64,000 nucleotides of DNA from Hahella ganghwensis DSM 17046 (GTDB lineage: Bacteria; Pseudomonadota; Gammaproteobacteria; Pseudomonadales; Oleiphilaceae): positions 1 to 64,000 of the forward strand of contig NZ_AQXX01000119.1 of NCBI RefSeq assembly GCF_000376785.1, in the 5' to 3' direction. Below are positions 25,943 through 37,100 of this stretch, piece after piece. The first letter of the stretch is position 1. Each line of letters opens with the position of its first letter. Under the pieces are notes generated by a model that saw nothing but the letters and a program-made list of their open reading frames with translations, searched no databases and was not told the DNA's origin. A program made the position numbers and the translations under genes.

Positions 25943-27064
25943 ATGTCTAGAAAGCTGGAAGACGGTTCATTTCTGATATTTCTGGTTATCGTTTCCATTG
26001 GTTTCGGCATTATGATCATGCCGTTTTTCTCCGCTATATTCTGGGCTGCTGTCCTGGTCATTCTATTTAGCCCGCTGCATCGCTTCATGACTCGCAAGCT
26101 CGGGCAGGGGCCCAATCTCAGTGCGCTGATTTCTCTGGTGGCCAGTCTGTTGATTGTGGTTATCCCGATTACACTGGTGGTGGCAATGTTGGGCGTAGAA
26201 CTGGCGAATCTATACCAGGGGATGAAGACTGGAGATATACAGGTGCAGGTGTGGGTCGACAAAATCAAGGCGACGGTTCCATTGCTGCAGGAACTGGCGG
26301 AACGTTTTGATATCGATTTGAGCAACGTCAATCAGCACCTCTCCTCCGCTGCATTGGCCGCCAGTAAAGTATTTGCTTCCCAGGCTGTCAGCGTGGGGCA
26401 GGAGTACATGAACTTCCTCATCAATTTTGTGCTGATGCTGTACCTGACTTTCTTTTTCCTCCGTGATGGCAATTCGCTTATTCAATTGATGATCCGAGCT
26501 CTGCCACTTGGTGACACCCGCGAACGCCATCTGTTTAGCAAGTTTGCAGAAGTTTCTCGGGCTGTAGTGAAAGGTAACCTGGTTGTGGCAACAGTACAGG
26601 GAACTCTGGGTGGAATTATTTTTGCCATCCTGGGATTGCCGGGAGCAGTCCTTTGGGGCGTGGTCATGGTGATTCTGTCGTTGCTTCCCGCCGTCGGTTC
26701 TGCATTGGTTTGGGGGCCTGCCGCTGCCTACCTGATGATTAGCGGGCAATATGTTTCAGGCGTGATTCTGATCCTGTTTGGGATCTTTGTTATCGGTTTG
26801 GTTGATAATGTTTTACGGCCCATATTGGTTGGGCGTGATACAAAAATGCCCGATTTCATGGTGCTCTTGTCCACCTTGGGCGGTATTGGGTTGTTTGGTC
26901 TGAATGGTTTTGTCATTGGTCCTATTCTGGCTGCTCTGTTTCTTGCCTTCTGGCAGATATTTATGGATGAGTTTAACCCTGAGACTGTCGAAGGGGCTGC
27001 TGATCTGCTGATATCGGCGGACGATGATGCGGAAAAATCTGATTCCGCTGAATCCAAGGGTTGA
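25943..27064 (+). CDS. AI-2E family transporter (PerM/UPF0118)
   Basis: The 373-residue protein is a multi-span inner-membrane permease. Hydrophobic segments at about 10-65, a periplasmic/coiled part (residues 85-150), then five or more helices (FLINFVLMLYLTFFFLRDG, GTLGGIIFAILGLPGAVLWGVVMVILSLLP, GVILILFGIFVIGLVDNVLRPILVGRDTKMPDFMVLLSTLGGIGLFGLNGFVIGP). The DNVLRPxLVG and GLFGxxGFVxGP motifs identify the family. Substrate is not known; some members export autoinducer-2. The ATG at 25943 has AGAGGG upstream. Confidence 0.92.
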   Translation: MSRKLEDGSFLIFLVIVSIGFGIMIMPFFSAIFWAAVLVILFSPLHRFMTRKLGQGPNLSALISLVASLLIVVIPITLVVAMLGVELANLYQGMKTGDIQVQVWVDKIKATVPLLQELAERFDIDLSNVNQHLSSAALAASKVFASQAVSVGQEYMNFLINFVLMLYLTFFFLRDGNSLIQLMIRALPLGDTRERHLFSKFAEVSRAVVKGNLVVATVQGTLGGIIFAILGLPGAVLWGVVMVILSLLPAVGSALVWGPAAAYLMISGQYVSGVILILFGIFVIGLVDNVLRPILVGRDTKMPDFMVLLSTLGGIGLFGLNGFVIGPILAALFLAFWQIFMDEFNPETVEGAADLLISADDDAEKSDSAESKG

Positions 27065-27235
27065 GGTCTGGATGTCGCTGAAATGATAGCGAGTAGCTAA
27101 TTTTCGGCCTGTATCAAGATTAAATTTGATACTCAAAAAGTATTCTATCGCTTATGACTGACTACACTATTAGTGTAGCGATTGTTTTTGTCTCTGCTGT
27201 GGTCATAACGAGATAGGGTTCCAATATGAGGTCAG

Positions 27236-29035
27236 ATGAAACGTCATCAGGTCTGCCAACTTTGCATCTACCTGTTTAAACCGCTACCACTTTTTAAACA
27301 GGTGGGGCAGTTTAAGCTATCGCTGAAATTTATCCCCTGTCTCATGTTTATGTACGCAGCATTGCTGTCGTCTTCGGCAACAGGGGAGGTTTCTGCCGGT
27401 GAGTCTTTTAGTCAGGTTGACGAAGGCTGTACTGCGATAAGAGCCAACCCGGCCGATTTGGACCTGGATGACCTGGAGGGGCGTGTCGCTGAGCTTCTTC
27501 AGGTACCTGATGGTGCTGTGATACGCAGCATCCGCATATATCCTCAGGATATTTACCATGATTATGGCAAAGAGGAAAATCTGCGTTGGTATGAACATAC
27601 CGTCAATGCGTTGCATCCCATTACTATCGAGTCGGCGATAGAATCACAGCTGCTTTTCGAGAAAGGGGACGAATATAGCAAAGACCTGATCGAAGAAACC
27701 GAACGTAATCTGCGTCGCAGTCCTTATCTTTATAATGCTCAAATTGTGCCCACTCAGGTGTGCGGTAATCTGGTTGATCTTGCCGTAGTGACCAGAGATC
27801 TCTGGACTTTGCTGCCGACGATAGGGCTGTCACGGTCAGGTGGAGACAACCGAACCATCATTGGATTAAGCGATAAGAACTTTTTTGGCACAGGCAAAGA
27901 GGTGTCATTTAATCGCGAAGCAGAAAAAGACAGGGTTGAATACAATGTGGATTATTTTGACCCGAATCTGTTTGGAAGCCGCTGGCAGGCAGGATTTCAA
28001 TTGGCTGACAGCAGTGATGGGGAGCGTCAGAGCGGGAGTGTGATTCATCCTTTCTATCGAGCAGGAGCACCTTGGGCTTTCGAATTATCCGGGTTTCATG
28101 AAATCCGCAGCGATGAACTCTACTTCCGCGATGAAACCATTAATGAATTTCGTCATCTGGTTGATAAATTAAATATCTCTGTTGGTGTTTCCACGTTCTT
28201 CGATGGGAGCCAGGAGCAGAGACTTTTTCTTGGAGCGTCGGCAGAGACCCATGAATTCAGTGAGATACCTGAAACAATGGGGCCTATTCCTGAAGACCGT
28301 CAACTGAGGTATCCCTGGATCGCCTATGAATGGCAGGATAACGAGTATCTCAAAGCGTTCAATATCAGCCAGATTAAACAAGTGGAAGACATCCCCCTCG
28401 GCTGGCGCCACTATGTCAAATTTGGATGGTCGGATGAAGAGTTGGGAGCTTCCTCTGATCAAATTGTTTTTGGTTTCGAAAGCCGCCATCGGTACGGTGA
28501 CGCCTACCGTATAGGCTCACTGGCGGTATCGCAGGAAGGATACTGGAATGTTGATAACGGAACCTCTGAAAACCTGGTTCTGACTTTGGCGGGAGATTTC
28601 ACCCAATTAAACGAAGAACGGGACCGGGCATGGTTTACTTCGATTATTTACAAGTATGTCCATAACCTGACCTTGGATAACCAGTTATTACTCGGAGGAA
28701 ATAATGGACTCCGAGGGTATCCTTCCAACTATCAGGCAGGGACTCAAAGTTTTCTGTTCAGTGCAGAACGGCGCTTCTTCTGGGAGTGGTATCCACTTAA
28801 GACATTTCATGTCGCCGGTGTGGTTTTTTTTGACGCTGGAAGAGCCTGGTTTCCGGGGCAGGGTAACGGCATTAACGGTAAAGTATTGACTGACGTTGGG
28901 TTCGGTATTCGGGTGACTTCCAGCAGGATCAGAGTCACTCGTGTGGTGCATGTGGACCTGGCATTCCCTTTGGACAGGGAGGATGATGGTATCGAGGAAG
29001 TACAGTTAGTACTAAGGGGCCAGCAATCATTTTGA
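27236..29035 (+). CDS. Omp85-family outer-membrane protein
   Basis: A long signal peptide (hydrophobic core around residues 30-50) is followed by a POTRA-like segment (GAVIRSIRIYPQDIY; KGDEYSKDLIEETERNLRRSPYLYNAQI) and a C-terminal beta-barrel with the typical motif GLRGYPSNYQAG and closing strands ending in an aromatic-type terminus (VLRGQQSF). The layout (about one POTRA plus a 16-strand barrel, 599 residues) is shorter than BamA and resembles TamA-like or surface-antigen proteins. Such proteins insert or translocate outer-membrane components; no dedicated partner gene is adjacent. The ATG at 27236 has GAGG upstream. Confidence 0.85.
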   Translation: MKRHQVCQLCIYLFKPLPLFKQVGQFKLSLKFIPCLMFMYAALLSSSATGEVSAGESFSQVDEGCTAIRANPADLDLDDLEGRVAELLQVPDGAVIRSIRIYPQDIYHDYGKEENLRWYEHTVNALHPITIESAIESQLLFEKGDEYSKDLIEETERNLRRSPYLYNAQIVPTQVCGNLVDLAVVTRDLWTLLPTIGLSRSGGDNRTIIGLSDKNFFGTGKEVSFNREAEKDRVEYNVDYFDPNLFGSRWQAGFQLADSSDGERQSGSVIHPFYRAGAPWAFELSGFHEIRSDELYFRDETINEFRHLVDKLNISVGVSTFFDGSQEQRLFLGASAETHEFSEIPETMGPIPEDRQLRYPWIAYEWQDNEYLKAFNISQIKQVEDIPLGWRHYVKFGWSDEELGASSDQIVFGFESRHRYGDAYRIGSLAVSQEGYWNVDNGTSENLVLTLAGDFTQLNEERDRAWFTSIIYKYVHNLTLDNQLLLGGNNGLRGYPSNYQAGTQSFLFSAERRFFWEWYPLKTFHVAGVVFFDAGRAWFPGQGNGINGKVLTDVGFGIRVTSSRIRVTRVVHVDLAFPLDREDDGIEEVQLVLRGQQSF

Positions 29036-29044
29036 GCTGGCCCC
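29016..29044. terminator. Perfect hairpin at the end of the Omp85-type gene
   Basis: GGGGCCAGC and GCTGGCCCC form a 9-bp stem spanning the stop codon, in the 33-base gap between two convergent genes. No T-tract on either side, so it may act as a weak bidirectional terminator. Confidence 0.45.
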
Positions 29045-29068
29045 TCGAATGATGGGAAGTTCAGGCTT

Positions 29069-29632
29069 TCACTGAACTTTGGATGCGAACTTAATGTAGC
29101 CGGAAGTCTTAACGGTCATATTATTGTTCCCGAAGCCTTCGGTTCCCGGGCAGTTGTTGATCGTAGCAGAAAGCTTGAGTTCGCCGCCTTCCAGATGCGA
29201 ATAAACCCCGGTACCCTGGACTGGGTTGATGGTTTCCATTGCCTTCATAGGCTGACCAGTACTACAGAACATATCTCCGCTGGTGGGGATGATCGAATCG
29301 TTCTGAGTATATACGATGCCGGTACGATCTGAATTGACTAGTACGTGCTGCGCCAAAAAGGTTGCAGGGTCCACTTTACCCTGTACCAGTCCATGGACCA
29401 GCATGTACCGACGAACACGTTCCTGTTCGTCTTCCGATGAATCGGCCCAGCCTTCTCTTTCAAAATAAATAACAAACTGCCCAAGTTGTTCGGGTTGGAT
29501 GACTCCCACTTCCTTGGTCAGGATATTGCCGATAATCGGACGATAAATACCGTCCAGTTCTCCCTTAAGAGTTCCTGCATTACTGATAGTCGTAAAGGCG
29601 GTCAGACAAGCTGCCAGAATTGTTCTTTTCAT
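29069..29632 (-). CDS. Exported hypothetical protein
   Basis: The 187-residue product begins with a signal peptide (MKRTILAACLTAFTTISNAG) and then a soluble domain with two conserved-looking Cys (DMFCSTGQ and NNCPGTEG) that may form a disulfide. The family is not recognised. The ATG at 29632 is preferred over one at 29656 because an AAGGA lies nine bases upstream. It is convergent with the Omp85-type gene, with only 33 bases between them. Confidence 0.7.
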   Translation of the reverse strand: MKRTILAACLTAFTTISNAGTLKGELDGIYRPIIGNILTKEVGVIQPEQLGQFVIYFEREGWADSSEDEQERVRRYMLVHGLVQGKVDPATFLAQHVLVNSDRTGIVYTQNDSIIPTSGDMFCSTGQPMKAMETINPVQGTGVYSHLEGGELKLSATINNCPGTEGFGNNNMTVKTSGYIKFASKVQ

Positions 29633-29857
29633 CTCATTATGTCCTTGATTATTCATTCTTCCAGATAGGCCTACTTCTCAGTTGAAGCGTCCTCGTTTAG
29701 CTTAGGACGCTATCTGATACCAGAACATCGGCTTTTTGGATTATTCACCTTTTGGGTTTGATTTGGGCGTTATGCTGAATCAAGGGAGCGTCTTAGCGGC
29801 CTTCCCCTTCAAAGGTGCGCAAAAGGCCGGTTAGGCCCATTTGAGTGGTAAACTCCT

Positions 29858-31495
29858 GTGTTGGACTATTTCAGAAAAATAAGTATTACCAACCGGTTCA
29901 ATCTGATTTTCGGCCTCGTCATCATCAGTATGCTGGTGATGATCTGGATGGCCAGGTTGAACACGGCCGATACATTGATGGCAGGTAAACAGCATACTAC
30001 CCGGAGCGTAGTAGATACTTCCATTGGTGTTATTGAATACTATTACAGCAAGTCCCAGGATGGTAGCCTGACAGAATCCGAGGCGAAGAAACAGGCTTTG
30101 GAAGCCGTTAGAAAAATTCGCTATGACGGTCAGGAGTATTTATGGATCAACGACTATCAGCACGTCATGCTGATGCATCCAATTAAGCCTCAACTGGAAG
30201 GTAAAAACCTATTCAGCCTGAAAGACCCTAATGGTGTGCAACTCTTCCGGGATTTTGTCGCTGTAGTCAAAAAGGACGGGGCAGGTTATGTCGGTTATGA
30301 CTGGCCAAAACCCGGCCATGAAGATCCTGTGCCGAGAACCAGTTATGTGAAAGGCTTTGCCCCTTGGCAATGGGTGGTCGGAACCGGTGTTTACACTGAT
30401 GACGTGATCGCGGAACTCAATACCCAGACGCTGGATTTGGTGAAGGCCATGGGCAGTGTCTTGATCGTTCTGGTTGCAGTGATGGTGGTGGTTTTGCGCA
30501 GTATCTCCATACCGCTGAGGGAAACTCTGGAGAGGATGCGTGATATTGCTTCCGGTGAAGGAGAGCTGACGAAAGAGCTCAAGGTCCAAGGCAGTGATGA
30601 GCTGGCCAATCTGTCGGAGCAATTCAATACTTTTATTGCCAAAATCCGGGCCCTTGTGATCAATGTCAGCGAATCTATTTCGCAGCTTTCCAGTGCTGCT
30701 GAGACATTGGGGAATGCTTCTGAATCCAGTGCTGAAAGTGTCAAACGCCAGCAGAGTGAGACAGATCAGGTCGCCAGTGCTATGAATGAGATGACGGCCT
30801 CTGCCAGTGAAATTGCGCAAAGTGCTGAAAAGGCTTCAGCCAGTGCAGAAGAAGCCAGGCAGGAATCGGAAAGAGGACGGGAAGTTGTCACGCGAACTCT
30901 CCGAATGGTGGCAGAACTGGCCGATACAATGGGAGAAACCACCGATTCAATCGCTAATCTCAAATCTGAAACGGTCAATATTGGCTCTGTCCTGACGGTC
31001 ATTCAGGGGATTGCAGAGCAGACGAATCTGCTGGCGCTGAATGCGGCTATTGAGGCGGCCCGTGCAGGTGAACAAGGCCGAGGCTTTGCGGTAGTGGCGG
31101 ATGAGGTGCGAGCGCTGGCAAGCAAAACCCAGCAATCCACTGAAGAAATCAACGAGATGATTGCCAAACTTCAGCAGGGAGCGACTTCTGCAGTCGACGC
31201 TATGGAGCAAAGCCAGAATAAAACCAAATCTTCTCTGGAACAGGCTGGAGAAGCGGACGAAATGCTGTTGAAAGTGGCGGATGCGATTAATCTCATAAAT
31301 GATATGAGCTCTCAGATCGCAACGGCATCTGAAGAGCAGAGTCTGGTCTCAGAAGAAATAAACAAGAACGTTTCCAATATTGTTCATTGTACAGAAGATG
31401 CTGCCAGTTCGACCAAGAGGGTATTGGAATCCAGCCAGGATGTTCGGTTGGTTGGTGAAACTCTGAAGCAGCAAGTTGGCCAGTTCCGGGTGTGA
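29858..31495 (+). CDS. Methyl-accepting chemotaxis protein with periplasmic Cache domain
   Basis: The N-terminal membrane helix ([20 protein letters not shown]) is followed by a periplasmic single-Cache_2-type sensor domain (residues 35-185, with [31 protein letters not shown] and [17 protein letters not shown]), a second helix (about 190-212), a HAMP segment and the signalling domain with the invariant hairpin tip [32 protein letters not shown]. The ligand is unknown; Cache_2 receptors often bind small organic acids. The start is a GTG at 29858 (a TTG follows at once). A terminator follows. Confidence 0.95.
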   Translation: MLDYFRKISITNRFNLIFGLVIISMLVMIWMARLNTADTLMAGKQHTTRSVVDTSIGVIEYYYSKSQDGSLTESEAKKQALEAVRKIRYDGQEYLWINDYQHVMLMHPIKPQLEGKNLFSLKDPNGVQLFRDFVAVVKKDGAGYVGYDWPKPGHEDPVPRTSYVKGFAPWQWVVGTGVYTDDVIAELNTQTLDLVKAMGSVLIVLVAVMVVVLRSISIPLRETLERMRDIASGEGELTKELKVQGSDELANLSEQFNTFIAKIRALVINVSESISQLSSAAETLGNASESSAESVKRQQSETDQVASAMNEMTASASEIAQSAEKASASAEEARQESERGREVVTRTLRMVAELADTMGETTDSIANLKSETVNIGSVLTVIQGIAEQTNLLALNAAIEAARAGEQGRGFAVVADEVRALASKTQQSTEEINEMIAKLQQGATSAVDAMEQSQNKTKSSLEQAGEADEMLLKVADAINLINDMSSQIATASEEQSLVSEEINKNVSNIVHCTEDAASSTKRVLESSQDVRLVGETLKQQVGQFRV

Positions 31496-31544
31496 CAGAC
31501 AGGAAAAAACTCTGGCAGACCTCTGATAATCTGTATATCCTTCC

Positions 31545-31580
31545 GGCGGCTTTATCTATCAGGTAAAGTCGCCTTATTTA
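31545..31580 (+). terminator. Terminator after the chemotaxis receptor gene
   Basis: GGCGGCTTTA pairs with TAAAGTCGCC (one G-U) over a 9-base loop and is followed by TTATTTA. Confidence 0.65.
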
Positions 31581-31631
31581 TGTGTGCCGAGGCACAATGG
31601 CCTCTGAACTCGTCAATCCGGAAACCTGAAT

Positions 31632-31853
31632 ATGACCAAGAGCAAAAAATACGATTATCGAATAGTCCATGATGAGATGAGCTGGACCGGCGAGATCGTC
31701 AGAAAGGTCTCTAACAGCAAGAGTGTCGTATCCAAGCGCCGGGAAGGATTTGCCACTGAGGCGGATGCCAAAAAATGGTGTGAGGAAGAAATAAAGGTGT
31801 TTATGCAGAAGCAGGCTGAACACAATCAAAGACACGCCAGCCGTAGAAGTTAA
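31632..31853 (+). CDS. DUF3622 domain protein
   Basis: A 73-residue basic cytoplasmic protein matching the DUF3622 family (KKYDYRIVHDEMSWTGEIVRKVS, VVSKRREGFATEADAKKWCEEEIKVFMQ). Function is unknown; the family is common in Vibrio, Marinobacter and Hahella relatives. The ATG is preceded by a modest ribosome binding site. It is convergent with the last gene of the PspA/flotillin cluster, with 73 bases between them. Confidence 0.8.
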   Translation: MTKSKKYDYRIVHDEMSWTGEIVRKVSNSKSVVSKRREGFATEADAKKWCEEEIKVFMQKQAEHNQRHASRRS

Positions 31854-31926
31854 TTTACCTGGCTGTCTGATTTCAGGATATGCTCGGACTTGGCACTGGC
31901 AACAGTAGGGTATTTCTTGGCCTCTG

Positions 31927-32826
31927 TTATTGCTCTTTGAACATTGTTTTTAACCAGCGAATATCTTCCGGCCCAAGGCAAGCTTTAGTATGCAGGTCTG
32001 GATGTTGAAGAAGTTCCTGGTAGGTGTGCTGTACCGCTTTTTCGGTCAGGCTTTTCCACCTGTCACCGTCCAATTCTGGTAAAGATCCGGTGGCGAGATT
32101 GAAGTCCGTCAAAGGATCGTGCTCTTGTTCAGTGGTGCGAAGAGCCAATTCAAGCTCCTGTAAGATAGGGTTGATGACTTTGATCGTATCTGCGGAGGTA
32201 AATTGCTTCAGGACATGTTTCTCTGCTTCTATCAAGGCTTTCTTCTTTTGTTGCTGGGAAAGCTTGCTGCCTAACGTCCTTAGCCCGTACTTACCAATTG
32301 TTGGACCGATTCCCGGCAACATGGCTTTTGCCGCTATTCCTGCCCCCGCCAGCGGATTTACCAGAGCTGTAAGTCCCCCTACCAGCAGCATGCCGTAAGT
32401 CAGTTTGCGATCCAGATTGTCAATTGAATCTGCGAGCTCTTCAAGGCTATGTGGGGTGTCAGCAGTTTGAGTTTCTGACAGTTCCCTGGCTGTTTCAATC
32501 AGATAGCTCTTCAAGGCCGTTTCATAATGTTCATTGGGGAGATGAAAAACCCTACGCTTTGGAAGATCGTTAACTTCCAGAGCGTCAGTAGGAAGGCATC
32601 GGGTTGTGTGGAGTGAAAAGCCTGCAGCAGAGAGCTTATATGGGACAACAAAGTAATGCATTTCATCGTATTGCTTCTCATAGCTGTCCGTTTTTTCGAG
32701 AGAAGCGAAGAGCTGGAGGCCGTTGATGTGTTTACTTACACTATCCAGCTTCCGGTTTATTCCGGCTATTAGTTGCTCGCTTGCCGAGTCGAGCGAATTA
32801 AGGGTTTCTCTTATTTTATCTCTCAT
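31927..32826 (-). CDS. Unknown protein with central membrane hairpin, end of the PspA/flotillin cluster
   Basis: The family of this 299-residue protein is not recognised. A charged N-terminal half with a coiled-coil-like start (RDKIRETLNSLDSASEQLIAGIN) is followed by a Gly/Ala-rich hydrophobic pair (YGMLLVGGLTALVNPLAGAG, AKAMLPGIGPTIGKYG; about residues 145-185) and a helical Gln/Lys/Glu-rich C-terminus. It could be a peripheral or hairpin-inserted inner-membrane protein. It is on the same strand as the upstream cluster but 167 bases away, so membership in the operon is uncertain. Confidence 0.65.
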   Translation of the reverse strand: MRDKIRETLNSLDSASEQLIAGINRKLDSVSKHINGLQLFASLEKTDSYEKQYDEMHYFVVPYKLSAAGFSLHTTRCLPTDALEVNDLPKRRVFHLPNEHYETALKSYLIETARELSETQTADTPHSLEELADSIDNLDRKLTYGMLLVGGLTALVNPLAGAGIAAKAMLPGIGPTIGKYGLRTLGSKLSQQQKKKALIEAEKHVLKQFTSADTIKVINPILQELELALRTTEQEHDPLTDFNLATGSLPELDGDRWKSLTEKAVQHTYQELLQHPDLHTKACLGPEDIRWLKTMFKEQ

Positions 32827-32993
32827 ATTTTATTTAAGCCGCCATAAGTGCTCGTACTTATTCTAGCTCAGCTTGTCAGTTGGGGCTCCATGAGTATTAT
32901 ACAGACACCGAAGATAACCGGTGGCCAGATAATGTCTCCCTGAAGCCGTGAGATTGCTCCGCTGGTGTATTTGTCTACTGTAAACGTCGGGTT

Positions 32994-33524
32994 TTATACG
33001 CTTAGCAACAAGTACTGACGTATCTCAGCTGTATTATCATGCTGTTCCATCCATTCCTTGAACAGGCGGACTTTTTCGAAGTCTTCTTCACCTAGAGTGT
33101 TTTGGTAGCGTTGATTGACGCGATTGATCTGCTGCTGTCTGCGAAGCTCTCGTTGCCATTCTTCGGTGAAAATTTTGGGGAGTTGTCCTGCGAGCTCTAA
33201 TTGCTTCGGCAGTTTCCACTCTCCCTTGTCGAGCCAGGCTTCATCGCAATGTGTACACAGATCCAGTTTGTTCTGGGTCCGCAGATCGATCCGGAATTTG
33301 GTCATCAGACGTGAACATTTCGGGCACATTTTGGCATGTTCGACGTCTTCAGAGATGACTTCAACATCGACTTTCTCAACATCAGCGTCACGCTGGTTGA
33401 CCCAGTGACGATAGTTGAGCAGTGGAAGTAGTGCGCCTTCACACTTGGGGCAGGATGCGGCGACCAGGTTTTCATCCAGTAATTTGGGTTCCAGGGTGTA
33501 TCCTGTGCATTGAGGGCAGTGCAT
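32994..33524 (-). CDS. Double zinc-ribbon (zf-TFIIB type) protein
   Basis: The 176-residue cytoplasmic protein has two zinc-ribbon modules: CPQC (residues 3-6) with CPKC (25-28), and CPKC (67-70) with CTHC (89-92), the second matching the zf-TFIIB pattern with a WLDKGEW tail. A basic, Gln-rich helical C-terminus follows (RELRRQQQINRVNQRYQN). Such proteins often act as small adaptors. It lies 15 bases after the rhomboid gene, so it is almost certainly in the same transcript. Confidence 0.82.
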   Translation of the reverse strand: MHCPQCTGYTLEPKLLDENLVAASCPKCEGALLPLLNYRHWVNQRDADVEKVDVEVISEDVEHAKMCPKCSRLMTKFRIDLRTQNKLDLCTHCDEAWLDKGEWKLPKQLELAGQLPKIFTEEWQRELRRQQQINRVNQRYQNTLGEEDFEKVRLFKEWMEQHDNTAEIRQYLLLSV

Positions 33525-33539
33525 GATGTTCTCCTGTTA

Positions 33540-34097
33540 TTATTTGGGTTCTTTTCTGAAGATGGTGCTGAGCCAGGCGGCGCCGATACCTGAAAGAGCC
33601 CCAAACAGATGAGCTTCGAAAGACACTCTGGGGTCGCTGGGGAGCACGCCATAGATCATTCCGCCGTACAGAAAGACCACAACTAAGGCTATAAAAATGT
33701 TGAGGGCGCTACGATTGAACCAGGCCAGAGCAATACTCAAACTCCATAATCCAAAGATCCATCCGCTGGCGCCAATATGAATTGATGGGCGGCCAAACAG
33801 CCATACCAACAGTCCGCTGCAGGTAATGATAAACAGACTGCTCCAAAGGTAAAGCTTTAGTGAGCGAAGCAGGCAGAGCCAACTGAAAATGGCAAAGCCT
33901 ATAAGGTTGTTGAACAAATGGTCCAGGCCACCGTGGAGAAAGGGGGCTGCAAATATCCCCGGTAAACTTTCAACCACATGCGGTCTGATGCCATATCGTA
34001 ATAGCTGGAAGTTCAACATGATATTGGCAAAGTGCACAACAATCATGATGATGGCCAGCCACATGATAATTTTGGTTCGTGACCATAATGTGTTCAT
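33540..34097 (-). CDS. Rhomboid family intramembrane serine protease
   Basis: The 185-residue protein has about six membrane helices with the rhomboid hallmarks: HGGLDHLFNNLIGF (helix 2 His and Asn), the nucleophile Ser in GASGWIFG, and the catalytic His in SFEAHLFGALSGIGAAW. Rhomboids cleave transmembrane segments inside the bilayer. It is 40 bases downstream of the giant ATPase gene and 15 bases upstream of the zinc-ribbon gene. A substrate within the same cluster is an attractive but untested idea. Confidence 0.9.
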   Translation of the reverse strand: MNTLWSRTKIIMWLAIIMIVVHFANIMLNFQLLRYGIRPHVVESLPGIFAAPFLHGGLDHLFNNLIGFAIFSWLCLLRSLKLYLWSSLFIITCSGLLVWLFGRPSIHIGASGWIFGLWSLSIALAWFNRSALNIFIALVVVFLYGGMIYGVLPSDPRVSFEAHLFGALSGIGAAWLSTIFRKEPK

Positions 34098-34137
34098 GGG
34101 CTGGTCTGTCTAATGTGATACATATCTATCTTAATGG

Positions 34138-37100
34138 TCAGCCAGGTTTTCTGGAGCGTTTGATTTCTTCTTCAAGTTCCCTGAGTTGCCTGGAAATATC
34201 GTGCATCTTTTCCTGGGTTTTCAGATCGATATCAATCTTTTTGTCCATGCTGTGGACCAGGGGATACAGACTGTTCTGCCAGGTGTCAGCCAGTACCCTG
34301 AGAATGTTTTCCAATCCCGGAACCGGTGGGCTGGTGACTTCGACCTTGGGCTCGACTTTGAGTCTTGGAGTGCTTTTGGAAATGGTTTGCCCAAGACTAC
34401 TGAGTGACTCCAGTAATCCGCTTTGGAACTGCTGAACTGACTGCCGCTTTTCCTGCTCGCGCTGCTGTTCAAGCTCGGCTGTGACTGAGCGGTTATCGGT
34501 AACGCTTTGGTTCAGATGCTGAATACCTTCGACCAGGTCTGTCAGCTGTGCGACAACCCGTCCACCAACATCCGCATCACTGCCCCCCATGGCTTTATTG
34601 CGCAGGAAATCCTTCTTGATCTGCTCCCATCTTTGTTGCTCTTCCTGCGTCATGTTACCCCGCAGTTCTGCCAGCTTGAGGAGGTTTTCCTCAGCCCCGG
34701 TGGTCAATAGCTGTGCTTCGCCGAGATAATGATCGGAAATCAGCTGCATCAGCTCATCATCATTCATGACAGAGGAAACCTTTTCTGCCATTTTGTTCAT
34801 GTTCCGATAGCTTCCCTGTAGCTTGAACGAAGGTTCGTTCCGGTAGCGATCGTCCTGGGCCGCAGAGGCAATATACTGCTGGTTGATCTTCAGAATGACA
34901 TCCTGGATGACAAACAATTTCTCCAGTACGGATTTCATTTCATTCAGTTCGGCACCGCTGTACTGATGCTTAAGATCCGTTGCTGCAATCGGCTCACCTT
35001 TTGCCATGTTAATGATCTTATAAACATCGTCCATCTCGCGGGTGGCCAAAGGTGCCAGTACAGAGTTGGAGGTCAGACTGTTTTCGATATAGCTGAGGCT
35101 GAACTGCTCATCCATGCCGCCCAGGATGTCACCCAGATTGTATATGTCTGCCCGGTTGGCGAGCATGTCTGGAACTTTAAAGGCTTCACCTGACTCGGTA
35201 TAAGGGTTACCTGCCATGACAACACAGAACTTACGGCCGCGCATGTCGTAGGTTTTGGTTTTACCTTTCCATACCCCTTCGATTCGACGTGTGCCATCAC
35301 ACAAAGAGATAAATTTCTGGAGGAACTCCGGATGCGTATGCTGGATATCATCCAGATACAGCATTACGTTGTTACCCATCTCCAGCGACAGGTTGAGTTT
35401 TTCCAGTTCCTGTCTTGCTGTGGCGTTGGGAGCCTGTGCGGGGTCGAGAGAGAGCACATCATGTCCCAGAGAAGGACAGTTGATCTTCATGAAAATCAGA
35501 CCAAGCCGGTTGGCCACATATTCCATCAATGTGGTTTTACCGTAACCAGGAGGTGAGATCATCATCAGAAGACCCATCAGGTCCGTCCTTTTGCTCTCCC
35601 CGACGGTTCCCATTTGCTTCGCGAGATTGTCCCCGATAATCGGCAAATAGGATTCGTTAATCAGTCGGTTTCGCACAAATGAGCTGAGCGGGCGAGGTTT
35701 GAACTCCTCCAGTCTCAGAGCTTCGCGCTCCTCTTCGATGATGTTCTGGCGTAACTTGAGATACTCATGATAGCCAGGAACCACTTCTTGCTGGTGTCGC
35801 TGCAGGCGTAGCATGAAGCTATCCAGTGAAAAATGCAGGGTCTGCTGGTCCATATTGGGATGGTCGCCCAGCAGATCGGTGACTTCAAGTTCCAGATCCG
35901 TCTGGCTGACCCGCCGCTCAATTCTCTGGCCTGCATTCATCAGAGCTACGGCTTCGGGAATATAATGTTCAAACTGTTGCAGCTTCTTCCTCTCAACCAT
36001 GGCTGACAACCAGGCCTCTCCGAGCTTCCAACGTTCGTCCACCTGACCGTGCAACTGCTCTTGTGCCGTCTGATAGGTGCGCCAGCTCTCTTCATCAAGG
36101 GAGCGTTTGAACTCTTCTGATAGTTCTTCAGCATATTTGCTGCAAATAAATTCCAGTCGGTCACGTCCCACTTCGGCAACAAGGTAGGCAGCTGCCTGTT
36201 GTTGTTCGAGTGTTGAAAAGGGCATGGGATAGCGTTCCAGGAACTGTTTCAGATGAGACTGCACTTCCGTTTCCAGGTGCCTGATTGCGCGCGAGTCGGC
36301 AAAGGTATTTTTAAGCATCCACGCTGACTGTGCCCGCTGCTGCCATGTTGCTGCCGTGCCGGAGAGTTCTTCTATCTGACTGCGGCCGGGAAGGGCGGAT
36401 TGTGTGCCCAGTGGTTTGATCAGGTTAGCCCAGAAAATTTGAGCCAATGCGCGTGATCTAGGGTTGAAAAGCAGCAGGTCTGCACTTTCCATGGCCGGCA
36501 GTAATTGTTTCAGAATGAGCGCGGTATCATGATCATGAACCCCTTTCTGGTAGCCTTCCTTATACCGGGGGGCAGAGAAGGATCGAATGATCTTCAAAAG
36601 TTGATCATCATCCAAAATGGCCTGATTCAGAGTGTCCATATTGAACTCATCTTTGCCGGACTCAGCGGCCTGAATGATCAGCATGGCAAGATACTCTGAA
36701 CGGTAAACCTCACTGGTTTCTGACTCCAGAGACATGCTCCAGTAGGGTTTCAGCTCCAGTAGTTCGGGCCGCTCAATGGTCTCGAAGAAATTGGTGCCGG
36801 TGAGATGTATGCTCAGGCGGTCTTCTCTGGGAAGAATGGTCAGATCCAGTTCCTGGGTGTTGACACTGAATTTGTGTCTTGGCCCCAGTTTGATGACGTT
36901 ACCGCCTGCCTCATAAATATCCGTTTTGTCCCGCAGAGATCTGGTGGCCTGTTCACGAACGGACTTCAGGCGTGATTCCACGTCATCTGCTTTTACGTTG
37001 CTGTCCAGCTCCCGTAATTTTTCTACAGATTCGCGAACCTTCTGCACCAGAGCGTCGGAGGCAAAGAAAGTATTAAGTTCATCTGCCTCATTGAATTTCA

